DNA of 64,000 nucleotides from CAIWHR01 sp963813415 (GCA_963813415.1 CAWEYW010000001.1:407401-471400); one strand, 5' to 3'. Counted from the stretch's first letter, positions 8,755 to 18,213 are shown. Program-made: numbers and translations. Notes: a model not told the origin generated them from the letters alone.

Positions 8755-9150
8755 ATGCGTGCTGCTGTCGAGACTTTCCTTCCACCTTCGCCGCGCCGAA
8801 TGTGGTTCGCGCTCTTCGGCGCGCCGATAGCGTGGGCGATGCAGGGACTGATCGTGTGGTACGACGAGGCGCACGCATGTAGCCGCAGCAGCGCAGGTTC
8901 GGACGCCGGCATCCGCGCGATGGAACTCGGCGTCACCACGACGGTGGGAGTCGTCGCGGTGGTTGCGCTCCTCTTCGCCGTCGAGCGATGGCGGGAGTCG
9001 CGCGATCCGCGCTTCACGTCGACTCGCGTCGGTAAGCGGCCCGATCTCCTGGCGGCGGCAGCGATGTTCGTCAGCAGCACGTTTCTGATAAGCATTCTGG
9101 TCACGGGGTTTGCGGGCGTAATGCTCAACCTGTGCCAGGTCGTGCGATGA
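8755..9150 (+). CDS. Small membrane protein, paralogue of the oxidase-operon membrane protein
   Basis: A 131-residue protein with hydrophobic segments around residues 17-36, 58-80 and 104-126. It shares the FGAPIAW motif, the Cys shortly after helix 1, a W-R-x-SRD loop and a Cys close to the C-terminus with the protein at 1688-2140, so I call them homologous. It is divergently transcribed from the PQQ dehydrogenase operon. The start at MRAAVETF was chosen because the preceding 18 codons are Arg/Pro-rich and unlike the paralogue. Function unknown. Confidence 0.7.
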   Translation: MRAAVETFLPPSPRRMWFALFGAPIAWAMQGLIVWYDEAHACSRSSAGSDAGIRAMELGVTTTVGVVAVVALLFAVERWRESRDPRFTSTRVGKRPDLLAAAAMFVSSTFLISILVTGFAGVMLNLCQVVR

Positions 9151-9249
9151 AGCCGGCCTTGTTGCTCGTTCGCCGTCGCCCGTGAGGGCAGTCAAGGCGG
9201 TTGCATCACGTCACGGGCGCTCGGCCCGGAAGGGCGCCGTGGGTGCCGG

Positions 9250-10530
9250 CTAGAAGTGCCGCACCAGGAGCAGCGACAGGGGTTCGATGTAGGTGATCAA
9301 CAAGAGAACGATCAGGTTCGCAGCCAGCAGCGGCAACAGTGCCCGGGTCGCGGCGCCGATCCGCACTTGCGCGAGCTTCGCGGCGATGAACAATGCCGGC
9401 CCGGCCGGCGGGTGCACGAGGGCGATCGCGAGATTCGCGGTGACCACCACGCCGAAATGGACGAGATTGATGTGGAAGGCCTGCGCGATGGGGAGCAACA
9501 ACGGCGCCGTCAGCAGCATGGCCGGCAGAGGCTCGATGAACATCCCGAGCAGCAGCAAGGCGATGTTCACGAGCAGCAGGAACTGCCACGGCGCGGTCGC
9601 GACTTTCGTCACCCAGGCGGCGAGTTGCACGGCCACCTGCTCCGCCGTCACGAGCCACGCCAGGGCACCCGTCGCGCCGACGATCAGCATGACGACCGCG
9701 CTCGTACGGAGCGCCGTCAGGAGCATGGCGGGGAGATCGCGTACCGTGATGTCGCGGTACAGCACGAGGGAGACGACGAGGCCGTAGATCACCGACACGG
9801 CCGCCGCTTCGGTCGGCGTGAACAGTCCCGACCAGATGCCGCCGACGATGATGATCGGCATCACGAGCGCCGGGCCCGCATCCTTGAACGCGGCCCACAT
9901 CTCGGCGCGGCTCGCGCGCGTGCTGCCGTTGTCGCACCCGGTCTTCTTCCCGTACCACACGCAAACCAGGCAAAGCACCACCGCGAGAACGATCGCCGGG
10001 ATGATTCCCGCCATCCCCAGCTGCCGCATCGACACACCCGACATGAACGCGAACACCAGGAACGGAATCGACAGTGGCATCAAGAGGGCGAGCGTGCCGG
10101 CCACGGCGAGAAGCGCCGCGATGAACGGCCGACCGTAGCCCCGCCCGACCATCGCCGGAACGACGAGCGAGCCGATCGCCGCGGTATCGGCCAACGCCGA
10201 TCCCGATACGCCTCCGAACATGAGGCACGACGTTACCGCGACGATGCCGAGCCCGCCCGGCAGGAAGCCGACCATCGTTCGCGTGAAGTTGACGATGCGC
10301 CGGCCCACGCCGCCGTGCGACAGCAGCTCGCCCGCGAAGATAAAGAGCGGCACGGCGATCAGCAGGAACGGCTCGACGCCGCTGATGTACGAAAGGAAGA
10401 TCGTGGTCAGCGGGTAATCGAAACCCTTCACCCAGATCGCGCCCACCGTCGCGATCAGGATGGCGTACACCAGCGGCACGCCGGCGAGCGCGATCGCGAT
10501 GAAGGCACCGAAGATCTCGAGGGCCAGCAT
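9250..10530 (-). CDS. dctM: TRAP transporter large permease (DctM family)
   Basis: The 12-helix ion-coupled translocation subunit of a tripartite TRAP transporter, 426 residues, hydrophobic throughout. The family motif FGGVSGSALADTAAIGS lies near residue 107 and PTEAAAVSVIYG around 260. It is the third gene of dctP-dctQ-dctM, starting 3 bases after the dctQ stop. With binding protein and small permease it drives sodium-dependent uptake of an organic acid. The oxidoreductases and SMP-30 lactonase upstream suggest a sugar acid, but the substrate is not proven. Confidence 0.95.
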   Translation of the reverse strand: MLALEIFGAFIAIALAGVPLVYAILIATVGAIWVKGFDYPLTTIFLSYISGVEPFLLIAVPLFIFAGELLSHGGVGRRIVNFTRTMVGFLPGGLGIVAVTSCLMFGGVSGSALADTAAIGSLVVPAMVGRGYGRPFIAALLAVAGTLALLMPLSIPFLVFAFMSGVSMRQLGMAGIIPAIVLAVVLCLVCVWYGKKTGCDNGSTRASRAEMWAAFKDAGPALVMPIIIVGGIWSGLFTPTEAAAVSVIYGLVVSLVLYRDITVRDLPAMLLTALRTSAVVMLIVGATGALAWLVTAEQVAVQLAAWVTKVATAPWQFLLLVNIALLLLGMFIEPLPAMLLTAPLLLPIAQAFHINLVHFGVVVTANLAIALVHPPAGPALFIAAKLAQVRIGAATRALLPLLAANLIVLLLITYIEPLSLLLVRHF

Positions 10531-10533
10531 CGG

Positions 10534-11112
10534 TTACTCGCCGTAGCGCTCGGCGCGGGAACGGCCGCGGGCGATCTGGACGAGATCGAATAGCACGAAC
10601 ACGAGCGCGGCGGCCGAGCCGACCGGCAACCCAAGATATTCGATCGACATGGGCCAGTCGAGCACCGTCAGGCGATTGGCCCAGCCGCTCTCCACGATGC
10701 CGAAGCCGTACCACACCAGGAGCGCCAGGATGACGGCGCACGCCGACTGGATGACGCCGTCCCAGGCGCGGCGTGCGTTCGGCGAGAGCTTGTCGACGAA
10801 CTCGGTGATCGCGACGTGCTCGGCGCGGCGCGCCGCCGCCGCTCCGCCGAGGAACGTGACCCAGACCATCATCACCTCGCTCAACTCCGTCGTCCACGCG
10901 ACCTCCGCCTCGAAGAAGCGGAGGATCACGTTGGTGAAAACGATGAGGACGATCGCGGCCCCGAGCAATACCGTCACCCAATCGACGAGCTGGCCGAACC
11001 AGCGGAGCGGTCCCGGTGCGGGCGGTCCCGACGGAATGAGTGGCCGGCCGGGCGCAGCGCGGACGGGCCGGTGCATCGCCGTATCCGCCGCTGCAACCGG
11101 TGACGCTTTCAT
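10534..11112 (-). CDS. dctQ: TRAP transporter small permease (DctQ family)
   Basis: Four-helix membrane subunit of 192 residues that links the binding protein to the large permease. Helices lie at about 46-67, 80-98, 121-142 and 161-182. The motif EVMMVWVTFLGGAAA in the second helix region is typical of the family. The N-terminal 35 residues are Pro/Ala-rich and cytoplasmic. It lies 6 bases downstream of the dctP stop. Confidence 0.92.
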   Translation of the reverse strand: MKASPVAAADTAMHRPVRAAPGRPLIPSGPPAPGPLRWFGQLVDWVTVLLGAAIVLIVFTNVILRFFEAEVAWTTELSEVMMVWVTFLGGAAAARRAEHVAITEFVDKLSPNARRAWDGVIQSACAVILALLVWYGFGIVESGWANRLTVLDWPMSIEYLGLPVGSAAALVFVLFDLVQIARGRSRAERYGE

Positions 11113-11118
11113 GTCGCG

Positions 11119-12132
11119 CTACTTGGCCGGCAACGCTTTACGGACCGCGTCCGCCTCGGCGACGAAGGCATCGGCGTCCGCGCCGTACTTCTCCTTCGCC
11201 TTCGCGTAGACGGGCTTTACCGCATCGCGCCAGGGGCCGATCGCCGGACGCGAGATCTTCGCGCCCTTGCTTTCCATGTCCTTCAGCTGGCGGTCGTCAT
11301 TGGCCCGGATCTCGTTGCGGATCCAGGCCTCCACCTCGCGTGCCGCCTTCGACACCGCCTCCCGATCCTGCGGCGAGAGCTTCTGCCACGTCTTCTCGGA
11401 GATGGTCAGCGGGATCGGGCTGTAGACGTGCTGGGTCAGCGTCACGTACGGAGCCACTTCGTAGAATTTGTTGGCGTAGATGGTGTCGATCGGATTCTCC
11501 TGCCCGCTCACCACACCCTGCTGGATCGCGAGATACACCTCGGGCAACGGCATGATCACGACGTTGAAGCCCATCGCGTCGAGGGTCCAGCGCATCATCT
11601 CGTTGGGGAAGCTGCGCAGCTTCTTGCCCTTTGCATCTGCCGGCGTGCGCAACGGGTCCTTCGTGGTCATGCTGCGGAAGCCCGCTTCCCAGGTTGCCAG
11701 GAACCGGAAGCCCTTCGCCGGTCCCTTGTCGAACTGCGCGTGCAGCCATTTCGAGTTGTCGTAGAGCTTCCAGCCCTGCTCGTAGCTGTCGACGAGGAAC
11801 GGCAGCGCCGTGAGGTTCAGGGTCGGAATGTGGGTGGCATAGGTGCCCACGCCCGTCACGGTGAAATCGATGCCGCCGAGCTGCAGCTGCTCGACGCCCT
11901 TCGGGTCGTTGGCGAGCTGACCGGCCGGGTAGATCTGCAGCTTGTAGCGCCCCTGCGTGTACTGCTGCAGCTTCTCGCCGAACATCTCGGCGGCCTTCTG
12001 TCGTGCGCCGCCCGGCTGGTCGGTGTGGCTGAACTTGAGGATCGTCTGGGCATTCGCGGCAGGCGCTAAGGCTAGCGCCAGCGCGGTCGCGAGCGCAGCG
12101 GCAAGTCGCATGGCGGATGAACGGGTTTGCAT
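11119..12132 (-). CDS. dctP: TRAP transporter solute-binding protein (DctP family)
   Basis: Periplasmic substrate receptor, 337 residues, with a signal peptide cleaved after about residue 28 (APAANAQ). The mature domain begins TILKFSHTDQPGG. The conserved Arg in the carboxylate-binding region is expected near 'RTPADAKGKKLR'. A strong AGGAGGT precedes the ATG at 12132. It heads the TRAP operon and probably sets its specificity for a carboxylate. Confidence 0.94.
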   Translation of the reverse strand: MQTRSSAMRLAAALATALALALAPAANAQTILKFSHTDQPGGARQKAAEMFGEKLQQYTQGRYKLQIYPAGQLANDPKGVEQLQLGGIDFTVTGVGTYATHIPTLNLTALPFLVDSYEQGWKLYDNSKWLHAQFDKGPAKGFRFLATWEAGFRSMTTKDPLRTPADAKGKKLRSFPNEMMRWTLDAMGFNVVIMPLPEVYLAIQQGVVSGQENPIDTIYANKFYEVAPYVTLTQHVYSPIPLTISEKTWQKLSPQDREAVSKAAREVEAWIRNEIRANDDRQLKDMESKGAKISRPAIGPWRDAVKPVYAKAKEKYGADADAFVAEADAVRKALPAK

Positions 12133-12177
12133 GAGTTGCTACCTCCTTCTGCTCGTTGGCGGGAGCCCCGCGTTGCT

Positions 12178-13227
12178 CTAGGGCCGGGCCGGATCGAATC
12201 CGGCGATTTCGATGCGCCGTCCTTCGCCATGGGAGCGATAAACGGCTTCCTGCACGCGCAAGTTGGCGAGATACGCGCGCGCGGTGTTCTCGAGCGGCGT
12301 GCCCTGCGTGAAGTGGCGGACGACATGGCGCTGGAGCGATTCGCAGGCGCCGCCTCCGAACGTTTCCTCCGGACCCGGATCGTAGCGATGCTCGACTTCC
12401 GGCCGCTGGTGCGCCTTCCACCAGAGTCGCGCATCGCCATCCAGTCGCAGCACGCCCGCGGAGCCTTCGAGCCACATCTCGCCCATCGTGCGGCGCGGAT
12501 TAGCGGCCACGTGGTCGTTCAGGCGATTGCCGTCGAAGAGCCCGGTGGTCCCCGGCGTGAACTCGAAGACGATGTAACCAGCGTCCTCACCGGCGATCAC
12601 CGGATTGACCTTGCGCAGCCGCGCGTAGACCGCGCTCACCTCGCCCATGAGAAAGCGGAACGTGTCGATCCAGTGGATCGCCGTTTCGTAGACGAGGAGC
12701 CGTGGCATCTGCTGGAAGTACGGCTGGCGCGAGAGGTACGCGTCGGCGCCCTGCCCGTCGCCCGGCCGCAATCGAAACGCCACCGCGTGCAACGCGCCGA
12801 GTATGCCGTCGTCGATCAACCGTCGCGCCTCGCGATACCAGGGCTCCCAGCGGAAGTTTTCGTGGATCACGAGCGGCACGCCGGCGCGCTCGGCGTGCTC
12901 GGTCATGGCCACCGCCTCCGCATAGCTCGTGCCGAACGGCTTCTGGCAGATGGTGGGAATGCCGCGATCGATCACCTTGGCCGTGAACGCGCGATGGGTG
13001 GCCGGAGGCGTGATCAGGTCCACGAGATCCGGTTGAACGCGATCCAGCGCTTGGTCGAGATCGCCGAACACCTCGGGCACGCCCCACCGCTCGGCGAGCG
13101 CGCGCGCCTTGGCCTGGTCGCGGTTCACGATCGCCACGCAGCGGGCATCCACGATGTTGTGCCAGCCTTCGTACTGGAACTGGCTGAAGTAGCCGGCGCC
13201 TACCCCGAGGACACGCAAGGTGCTCAC
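12178..13227 (-). CDS. Gfo/Idh/MocA-family NAD(P)-dependent oxidoreductase
   Basis: Cytosolic sugar or polyol dehydrogenase, 349 residues. An N-terminal Rossmann motif reads VLGVGAGYFSQ, the dinucleotide-domain motif is QKPFGTSY (the family's EKP position is QKP here), and the C-terminal substrate domain has an H-x-x-D-type pair in AIHWIDTFRF. I chose the GTG at 13227 because GAAGG lies 7 bases upstream and the next residues match the family. An ATG at 13287 would add 20 unconserved residues. It lies between the TRAP genes and the dehydrogenase remnant, so it probably acts on the imported substrate. Confidence 0.85.
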   Translation of the reverse strand: MSTLRVLGVGAGYFSQFQYEGWHNIVDARCVAIVNRDQAKARALAERWGVPEVFGDLDQALDRVQPDLVDLITPPATHRAFTAKVIDRGIPTICQKPFGTSYAEAVAMTEHAERAGVPLVIHENFRWEPWYREARRLIDDGILGALHAVAFRLRPGDGQGADAYLSRQPYFQQMPRLLVYETAIHWIDTFRFLMGEVSAVYARLRKVNPVIAGEDAGYIVFEFTPGTTGLFDGNRLNDHVAANPRRTMGEMWLEGSAGVLRLDGDARLWWKAHQRPEVEHRYDPGPEETFGGGACESLQRHVVRHFTQGTPLENTARAYLANLRVQEAVYRSHGEGRRIEIAGFDPARP

Positions 13228-13292
13228 TGCACTACCTTCGCGCTGCGCGCTCCGGTATTCGCGCTCGGGGCGGCCCTTCGCGCTCATGCTCG

Positions 13293-14379
13293 TCACAAGT
13301 TCGACAGGACCGCACCGGCGATGGCGGCCGTGCCGTCGCTGCCCCCGAACTCGTACGGCCTGATCTTGCCGCTCGCAAACACCGCGTCGACTGCATGCTC
13401 GAGACGCTGGCCGGCCGCCGCGAGAACCTCCATCCCGCTGCGCTGCGCCAGCCAGTCGAGCATCATGGCGGCCGAAAGAATCGTCGCGGTCGGATTGGCC
13501 TTGCCCTGTCCCGCGATGTCCGGCGCCGAGCCATGGCAGGGCTGGAACAAGGCCATGCTGGTCACCGAGGTCGCCCGAGGGTGCCATGCCCATCCCGCCG
13601 ACGAGCGCTGCCGTCTGGTCGGAGATGATGTCGCCGAACATGTTCTCCATGACCAGCACGTCGAAGTCCCACGGCTTGCGAATGAGGTCGAGCGCGGTCG
13701 CGTCGACGTAGTTGTGCCGCGCCTCGATGTCCGGGAAGAGCGCCGCGCGCTCGTCGAACACCTTGCGGAAGAAAGCCATCGACCGGAACACGTTGGCCTT
13801 GTCGACGCATGTCACGCGGCCCGGCCGTCCCCGCGTCTTGCGCCGGCGCGCGAGCCGGAACGAGAAGTCGTCGACGCGCTCGCACCCCGCACGGGTGATC
13901 ACCATGGTGTCGCGGGCCTCGCGATCTTCGATCACCTCGCCCTTGCCGCGCGACGCGAACAGGCCTTCGGTCGACTCGCGAACGACGACGAGGTCGATCG
14001 ACTTGGCGCGCGGATCGGCGAGCGGCAGCGGGATGCCCGGGATCGCGCGCACCGGACGCACGCCGGCGTAGAGCTCGAGCGCCACCCGAAGGTCGAGTTG
14101 CGGGGCGATCTCGGTCCCGTCCGGGTACCGGATCTCGGGCCACCCCATCGCGCCGAACAGGATGGCATCCGCACGGCGTGCCGCGGTCAACGTGTCGGCA
14201 GGCAGCGCGTCGCCCGTCGACTTGTAATGCTGGGCACCGGCGGGATGCGACGAGAAGCGAAACGCGAACGGCGCCCCCCTCGCGAGTCGCTCGAGCAGCG
14301 GCACCGTGGCCTCGATCACTTCGGGGCCGATACCGTCACCGGGCAGCACGGCGATGTCGAACACACGGGGGGCAGTCAT
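13293..14379 (-). pseudogene. Isopropylmalate/tartrate-type decarboxylating dehydrogenase, +1 frameshift
   Basis: Beta-decarboxylating dehydrogenase family. The N-terminal part has LPGDGIGPEV, the substrate Arg region, VVRESTEGLF and the metal-binding MFGDIISDQTAAL. After APSGDLGDQH the frame breaks: one extra G in CATGGCC around 13553 shifts it, and the remainder (ALFQPCHGSAPDIAGQGKAN to the end) continues in another frame to 13293. Total length fits about 361 residues with one inserted base. As written the protein would lose its cofactor-binding C-terminus. The reading is otherwise clean, so a sequencing error is quite possible. Tartrate/malate or isopropylmalate-like substrates fit the TRAP/SMP-30 context. 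Confidence 0.8.
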
Positions 14380-14393
14380 GACGGGCGGGACTC

Positions 14394-15089
14394 CTAGAGT
14401 TGTTGCAGGCGATAGCGTTCGAGAATGACGAGCAGCTCGCGGCTGCCGCGCTCGCGGTGCGCGCGGTGGACCTCCGCCGCACCGCGCGCGTCGCCGGCAC
14501 GGATCCGTTCCACGAGGGCCATGTGCTCGCGTGTCGAATGGGTGGGCTTGTCGCGCATGCGCAGCGTGACCATGCGCGCGCGGTGGGCGCGATCCCAGCA
14601 GTTCAGCACGGCGTCGATCAACAGGCGGTTGCCGGAAAGCATGATCAGATGGCGGTGGAAGCGCTCGTCGGCTTGCGCCCACGCATCGAGATCGTCGGCC
14701 GCGAGGGCGCGCTCCATGTCGCGCGAGGCCCGGATCAAGGGCGCGAGCTGGTGCTCGCTGGGAGCGCGTCGCACCACGAGCTCGGCTGCCATCGATTCGA
14801 GTGCGGTCAACATCTCATAGATGTCGCGCATGTCCGCCGCGGAGACCGGGAGCACGCGCATGCCATGGCGCGGCACCACTTCCACCAGCCGCTCCTTTTC
14901 CAGCCGGATCAACGCTTCACGCACCGGCGTGCGACTCATGCCGAGGTCGTGCGCGAGCTCCTGCTCCAGCGCGCCGAAACCCGGGGGCCAGACGTTGTCC
15001 AGAATGCGCCGGCGCATCGTGTCGTAGGCGGCGTCCACGCGCGATCGCGCACTTGCCACCGGCGTGACGTGCGAGCGCTTGCGCGGCAC
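14394..15089 (-). CDS. GntR/FadR-family transcriptional regulator (FCD domain)
   Basis: DNA-binding regulator of about 231 residues. The N-terminal winged helix has LGMSRTPVREALIRLE as recognition region, followed by an all-helical FCD ligand domain with Asp/His metal ligands (ADERFHRHLI and later His residues). It ends 14 bases before the dehydrogenase start and probably controls the TRAP catabolic operon in response to an organic acid. No ATG fits; the GTG at 15089 or 15098 is the likely start, with no strong ribosome site. The upstream extension is Arg/Cys-rich and not family-like. Confidence 0.85.
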   Translation of the reverse strand: MPRKRSHVTPVASARSRVDAAYDTMRRRILDNVWPPGFGALEQELAHDLGMSRTPVREALIRLEKERLVEVVPRHGMRVLPVSAADMRDIYEMLTALESMAAELVVRRAPSEHQLAPLIRASRDMERALAADDLDAWAQADERFHRHLIMLSGNRLLIDAVLNCWDRAHRARMVTLRMRDKPTHSTREHMALVERIRAGDARGAAEVHRAHRERGSRELLVILERYRLQQL

Positions 15090-15237
15090 GGCAGCCACGC
15101 CGCGGCGCGTTCGATCCGTGGCGGCGCGATCAGCTTCCGGCAAGGCCGTGCGCCTCCGCAACGAACAGGTCCTTCCACGACGCCGGCGCCACAAGAAGCA
15201 ACAGACTGCGCATGCGCACGAACATCTCCATGCGCGA

Positions 15238-16230
15238 TCAGGCCGCGAACGGGCCGTAAGTCCAGTGCACCGGAGGATGACCTGCCAGCGGCGCACGGAA
15301 ACATGCGATGCGGTCGCCTAGCAGACACCCGAGAAAGGCGGTGCGCAGATCCGGACCGCCGAACGCGAGACTCGAGATGTTGCGCAGCACGCGCCCCGCC
15401 GCTTTGTCGAGATGCGGCCTTCCCATCTCGCCGGCGAGGTAAGCCTCCTCGGCCCAGGCGGTATGCGCGGGATCCTCGTCCTCGAGGAAGAGCGTCTGCG
15501 CGCCGTCGGGGGCGACCCGGATCACCCGGTTGGACACGATGCTCGTGATCCAGACTCCGCCTTCGGCATCGAACGTGAGGCCATCGGGATACGTTCCGTG
15601 ACCAAACGTCGACACCGTTTCCCGGGGCCCGAGCTCGCCGTCGGCCCGCACGCGAAAGCGCGACAAACGGCGCGCGAACGTTTCGTTCACGTAGAGCCAC
15701 CCGCCATCGGGCGAGACCAGCGCCTCGTTGGTGTAACCGAGGCCGTCCGCCACGATGCGCGCACCGCGCGCGTCGACACACACGATGAAGCCGTCGGCGA
15801 CGTCGCGCCGATATGCACGCGCCCGCGGCAGAAGGCGGGTGCTGACGGTGATCCACACCCGTCCTGCCTCGTCCACGGCCACGAAGTTGGTGGGCGGAAG
15901 ATCCGTGCCTTCGACACTCTCCAGAAAGGGCCGAATCTCGCCGTCGCGGGACAGCCGGAAGACGCCACCGACAGCCTCGCCCAGGTCGGCGAGCAGAAAC
16001 GCGCCGTCGGGAAGAAGCGCGATCCCGTTGGGTCGCAGCGGCCGGCCCGCGGCCAGTGTCGCGCGGTAGAGCGCCTGGTCGCCCTGGGCCCGGACGCAGG
16101 CGACCCCGCCTCGCCAGTCCGCCGAATACAGGTCTCCTGCGCGCGTCGCCAGCACGCATTCGGGACGCACGAGGCCGGCGCCGCGGAACGCGAGCGCTGC
16201 CAGATCGATCACGGGTCCTTGCGACGGCAC
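15238..16230 (-). CDS. SMP-30/gluconolactonase family protein
   Basis: Six-bladed beta-propeller lactonase-like enzyme, about 330 residues, hydrolysing sugar lactones in cytosol. Family features are an early Glu (VRPECVLA), RPNGIALLPDG, the metal-binding Asn in GYTNEALVSPDG, and YPDGLTFDAEGGVW. The GTG at 16230 is preceded by a strong GAGGAGG, which decides this start over an ATG 45 codons upstream. It lies upstream of the GntR gene on the same strand and completes a lactone/acid catabolic set with the TRAP transporter. Confidence 0.88.
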   Translation of the reverse strand: MPSQGPVIDLAALAFRGAGLVRPECVLATRAGDLYSADWRGGVACVRAQGDQALYRATLAAGRPLRPNGIALLPDGAFLLADLGEAVGGVFRLSRDGEIRPFLESVEGTDLPPTNFVAVDEAGRVWITVSTRLLPRARAYRRDVADGFIVCVDARGARIVADGLGYTNEALVSPDGGWLYVNETFARRLSRFRVRADGELGPRETVSTFGHGTYPDGLTFDAEGGVWITSIVSNRVIRVAPDGAQTLFLEDEDPAHTAWAEEAYLAGEMGRPHLDKAAGRVLRNISSLAFGGPDLRTAFLGCLLGDRIACFRAPLAGHPPVHWTYGPFAA

Positions 16231-16519
16231 GGCCCGAACTCCTCCTCTAACGCGCGGCTTCCGTCGGGGTCTTTCGGCGGCCAACCCGGGAAACAGCGTA
16301 TACGCTACTGCATGCGTCGTTCGGCTGTCAACGCGCGCCCCTCGGTGGCGGTCGGTGCCGGCCACCCGCGGCTTCCCTCAGCCGGGAGCGACGGTAGGAC
16401 AATCGCTTACGTCTTTCGAGGCGGAGTCGGCGCGCGGAGAGAATTGCGCCGTGCCCGAGTCGATGTGCAGCGTCAACAGGTTGTTTCTGCTCCCACCCGA
16501 GCGGCTCGCCGGTGCTAAG

Positions 16520-16660
16520 CCGCCGATGCCGAGGTGCGGTGACGCGCGCAGACAGCTGGGAGACAAATATTCGTCGGCGTTCAACCCGGCGTACTTGATC
16601 CATGCTCGAGCGCATCGCGGGTGGACGGCGTGATCTCGAATGACTGGGGAAGCTTCAGGA
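16520..16660 (-). pseudogene. Central fragment of a tyrosine integrase, frameshifted
   Basis: Fragment with FEITPSTRDALE in one frame and AWIKYAGLNADEYL, then LRASPHLG, in the next. These correspond to FEITEQTRDAV and the later SPHLSTRQY region of the integrase remnant at 21581-22167. It is the continuation of the integrase whose 5' end is at 17251-17359; a short-chain dehydrogenase segment lies between the two pieces. It cannot encode a functional recombinase. Confidence 0.75.
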
Positions 16661-16678
16661 CGCCCCCGCGCCCGAGCA

Positions 16679-17359
16679 CTACACCGTCTTCACAGCGGTT
16701 TGTGCCATCTTCTGGACGATCTGCGGCGCGAACAGCTTGAGCCAGGGCACGAACCTCGCGCGATGCGTCATTAGCAGCTCGCGCTTGCGTGCGCGCATCC
16801 CGGCGATGATCTGCCGAGCACATTCTGCGACCGGCATCACGCGGCTTTCGTCCAGCAACGAAACGCTGGTCAGTTTGCCGTCGGGGCCGAACGCATGCTT
16901 GCGGATATCCGTGGCGACCAAGGCGGGAAATGCCGCGGTGACGTCCACGCCCGTGCCAACGAGTTCCGTCCGAAGCGCCTCGAGAAAGCCGGCCTGGGCG
17001 CACTTCGACGCGGTCAACGCCGTGTGCTCGGGCACGCCGACCTTGGCCATCATGCCCGGAATGCCGACGACCAGCCCCTTCGACTTCCTTAACGCAGCGA
17101 GCGCGTACCGCGTGCACCACACCGTACCCATGTGGTTGACGCGCATCATCTCCTCATACCATCCAAAGTCGGACACGTCCTCGAGACGGCCGTGGCCGGC
17201 GATACCGGCGTCATTGACGAGCACGTCGATGCCGCCGAACCGAGTGACGGCCCAGATCTCCTTCAGCTTCAGCGGTGGATTCTGGCCGAGCAGCTTTGCC
17301 CTTGTTCCACAGTTTTGCGCGCCCTGCGGCTGTCGTAGCGGTATCCATGAACGGCTCAT
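16679..17359 (-). pseudogene. Chimeric ORF: integrase 5' end joined in frame to a short-chain dehydrogenase lacking its N-terminus
   Basis: The ORF of 226 residues opens with about 35 residues matching an integrase N-terminus (KLLGQNPPLKLKEIWAV) and continues at 17245 into a short-chain dehydrogenase from its fourth strand on (IDVLVNDAG). The NAD-binding TGxxxGxG segment is absent. The catalytic Tyr is Leu (ALTASK instead of YxASK) and the catalytic Ser is missing (VGIPGMMA). So it is not a working dehydrogenase by known rules. Whether the chimera is expressed is unknown. Confidence 0.8.
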
Positions 17360-17440
17360 CTGTTGAGGGAAAGGAGCTTCATATGGATCCCCGCCAACGG
17401 GCGGTTCACGACGCGAAGCGGCCCCGTGCGCGCCATCAGG
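17251..17440. repeat. Direct repeat copy A: integrase 5' end and upstream region
   Basis: About 190 bases similar to 22070-22258 in the same orientation. It includes the first 35 codons of the integrase and the leader with the shared stretch GCCAACGGGCGGTTCACGAC. Copy A has small indels relative to copy B. The two copies bracket about 4.8 kb of small genes. Confidence 0.75.
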
Positions 17441-17553
17441 CGGGACGCTCCAGATGCCGAGATGGAGTAGCATTTATTTCCCGGTCCCGGCAGCAGGTGG
17501 ACCGTGCAATGAACGCACCCTTGTAGGTTCCGCGATTCCAATGAGGAGGGACC

Positions 17554-18213
17554 ATGGCAAGTTCGATGACCAATCAATACCTAGACAATAACAAGCAGTA
17601 CGCGGCTGGTCAGGCGTTGCACAAGGCTGCGTATCCAGGCAAGCAACCGATTCAACCTTCGAAACGCGTTGCGGTCGTTGCTTGCATGGATGCGCGCCTG
17701 GACGTGGAGGACCTGCTCGGCCTGCAGACCGGTGACGCGCATATCATCCGCAACGCAGGGGGCGTCGTAAACGACGATGCGATCCGCTGCCTGATCGTCT
17801 CGCATCACCTCCTCAACACCAACGAGATCATCCTGATCCACCATACCCGCTGCGGCATGCTGGCGTTCAGCGATGACCTGCTCAAGGCCGGGCTCGAAGG
17901 CGACCCGGCGGCGGAAAAGTTGCTGGGCCAAGCGACGAACCGCGCGTTCACGAGCTGCAAGAAATGTGCGTCCACGCCATCGGCGTTCCACGCTTTCCGC
18001 GGTCAACTCGAGCCGCTCGACGCGCCGCGCGATGCCAAACAGATGGAACGCCTTTCGTGGGATGTGCGGCGAGGGATGTCTTCGGTTCTCAACCACCCCT
18101 GGCTCCCGACCAGCGGTCCGGACGCAGTCACAGTCCGCGGATTCATTTACGACGTGGACACCGGGAAACTCGAAGAAGTGAGCTATCCGGGTCCGATGGG
18201 ATCGATCGGTTGA
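17554..18213 (+). CDS. can: Beta-class carbonic anhydrase
   Basis: Zinc enzyme interconverting CO2 and bicarbonate, 219 residues, cytosolic. It shows the beta-class motif CMDARLD (zinc Cys plus the Asp-Arg dyad) near residue 44 and the second zinc motif HHTRC near residue 96. A strong GAGGAGGG sits 5 bases before the ATG. A CKKC motif around residue 129 is an extra not needed for catalysis. It is monocistronic and lies between the two integrase remnants, with a possible stem-loop after the stop. Confidence 0.92.
   Translation: MASSMTNQYLDNNKQYAAGQALHKAAYPGKQPIQPSKRVAVVACMDARLDVEDLLGLQTGDAHIIRNAGGVVNDDAIRCLIVSHHLLNTNEIILIHHTRCGMLAFSDDLLKAGLEGDPAAEKLLGQATNRAFTSCKKCASTPSAFHAFRGQLEPLDAPRDAKQMERLSWDVRRGMSSVLNHPWLPTSGPDAVTVRGFIYDVDTGKLEEVSYPGPMGSIG

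Noticed and set aside
9256..10593. Plus-strand ORF of 445 codons
   Set aside because: Antisense shadow of dctM, extremely charged and low complexity.
12127..14397. Plus-strand ORF of 756 codons
   Set aside because: Antisense to the oxidoreductase and dehydrogenase genes, whose conserved motifs are on the minus strand.
12178..14682. A single 834-codon dehydrogenase fusion protein
   Set aside because: The continuous frame results from the +1 shift running out-of-frame dehydrogenase sequence into the next gene; the middle 80 residues are not family-like and the true C-terminus is in another frame.
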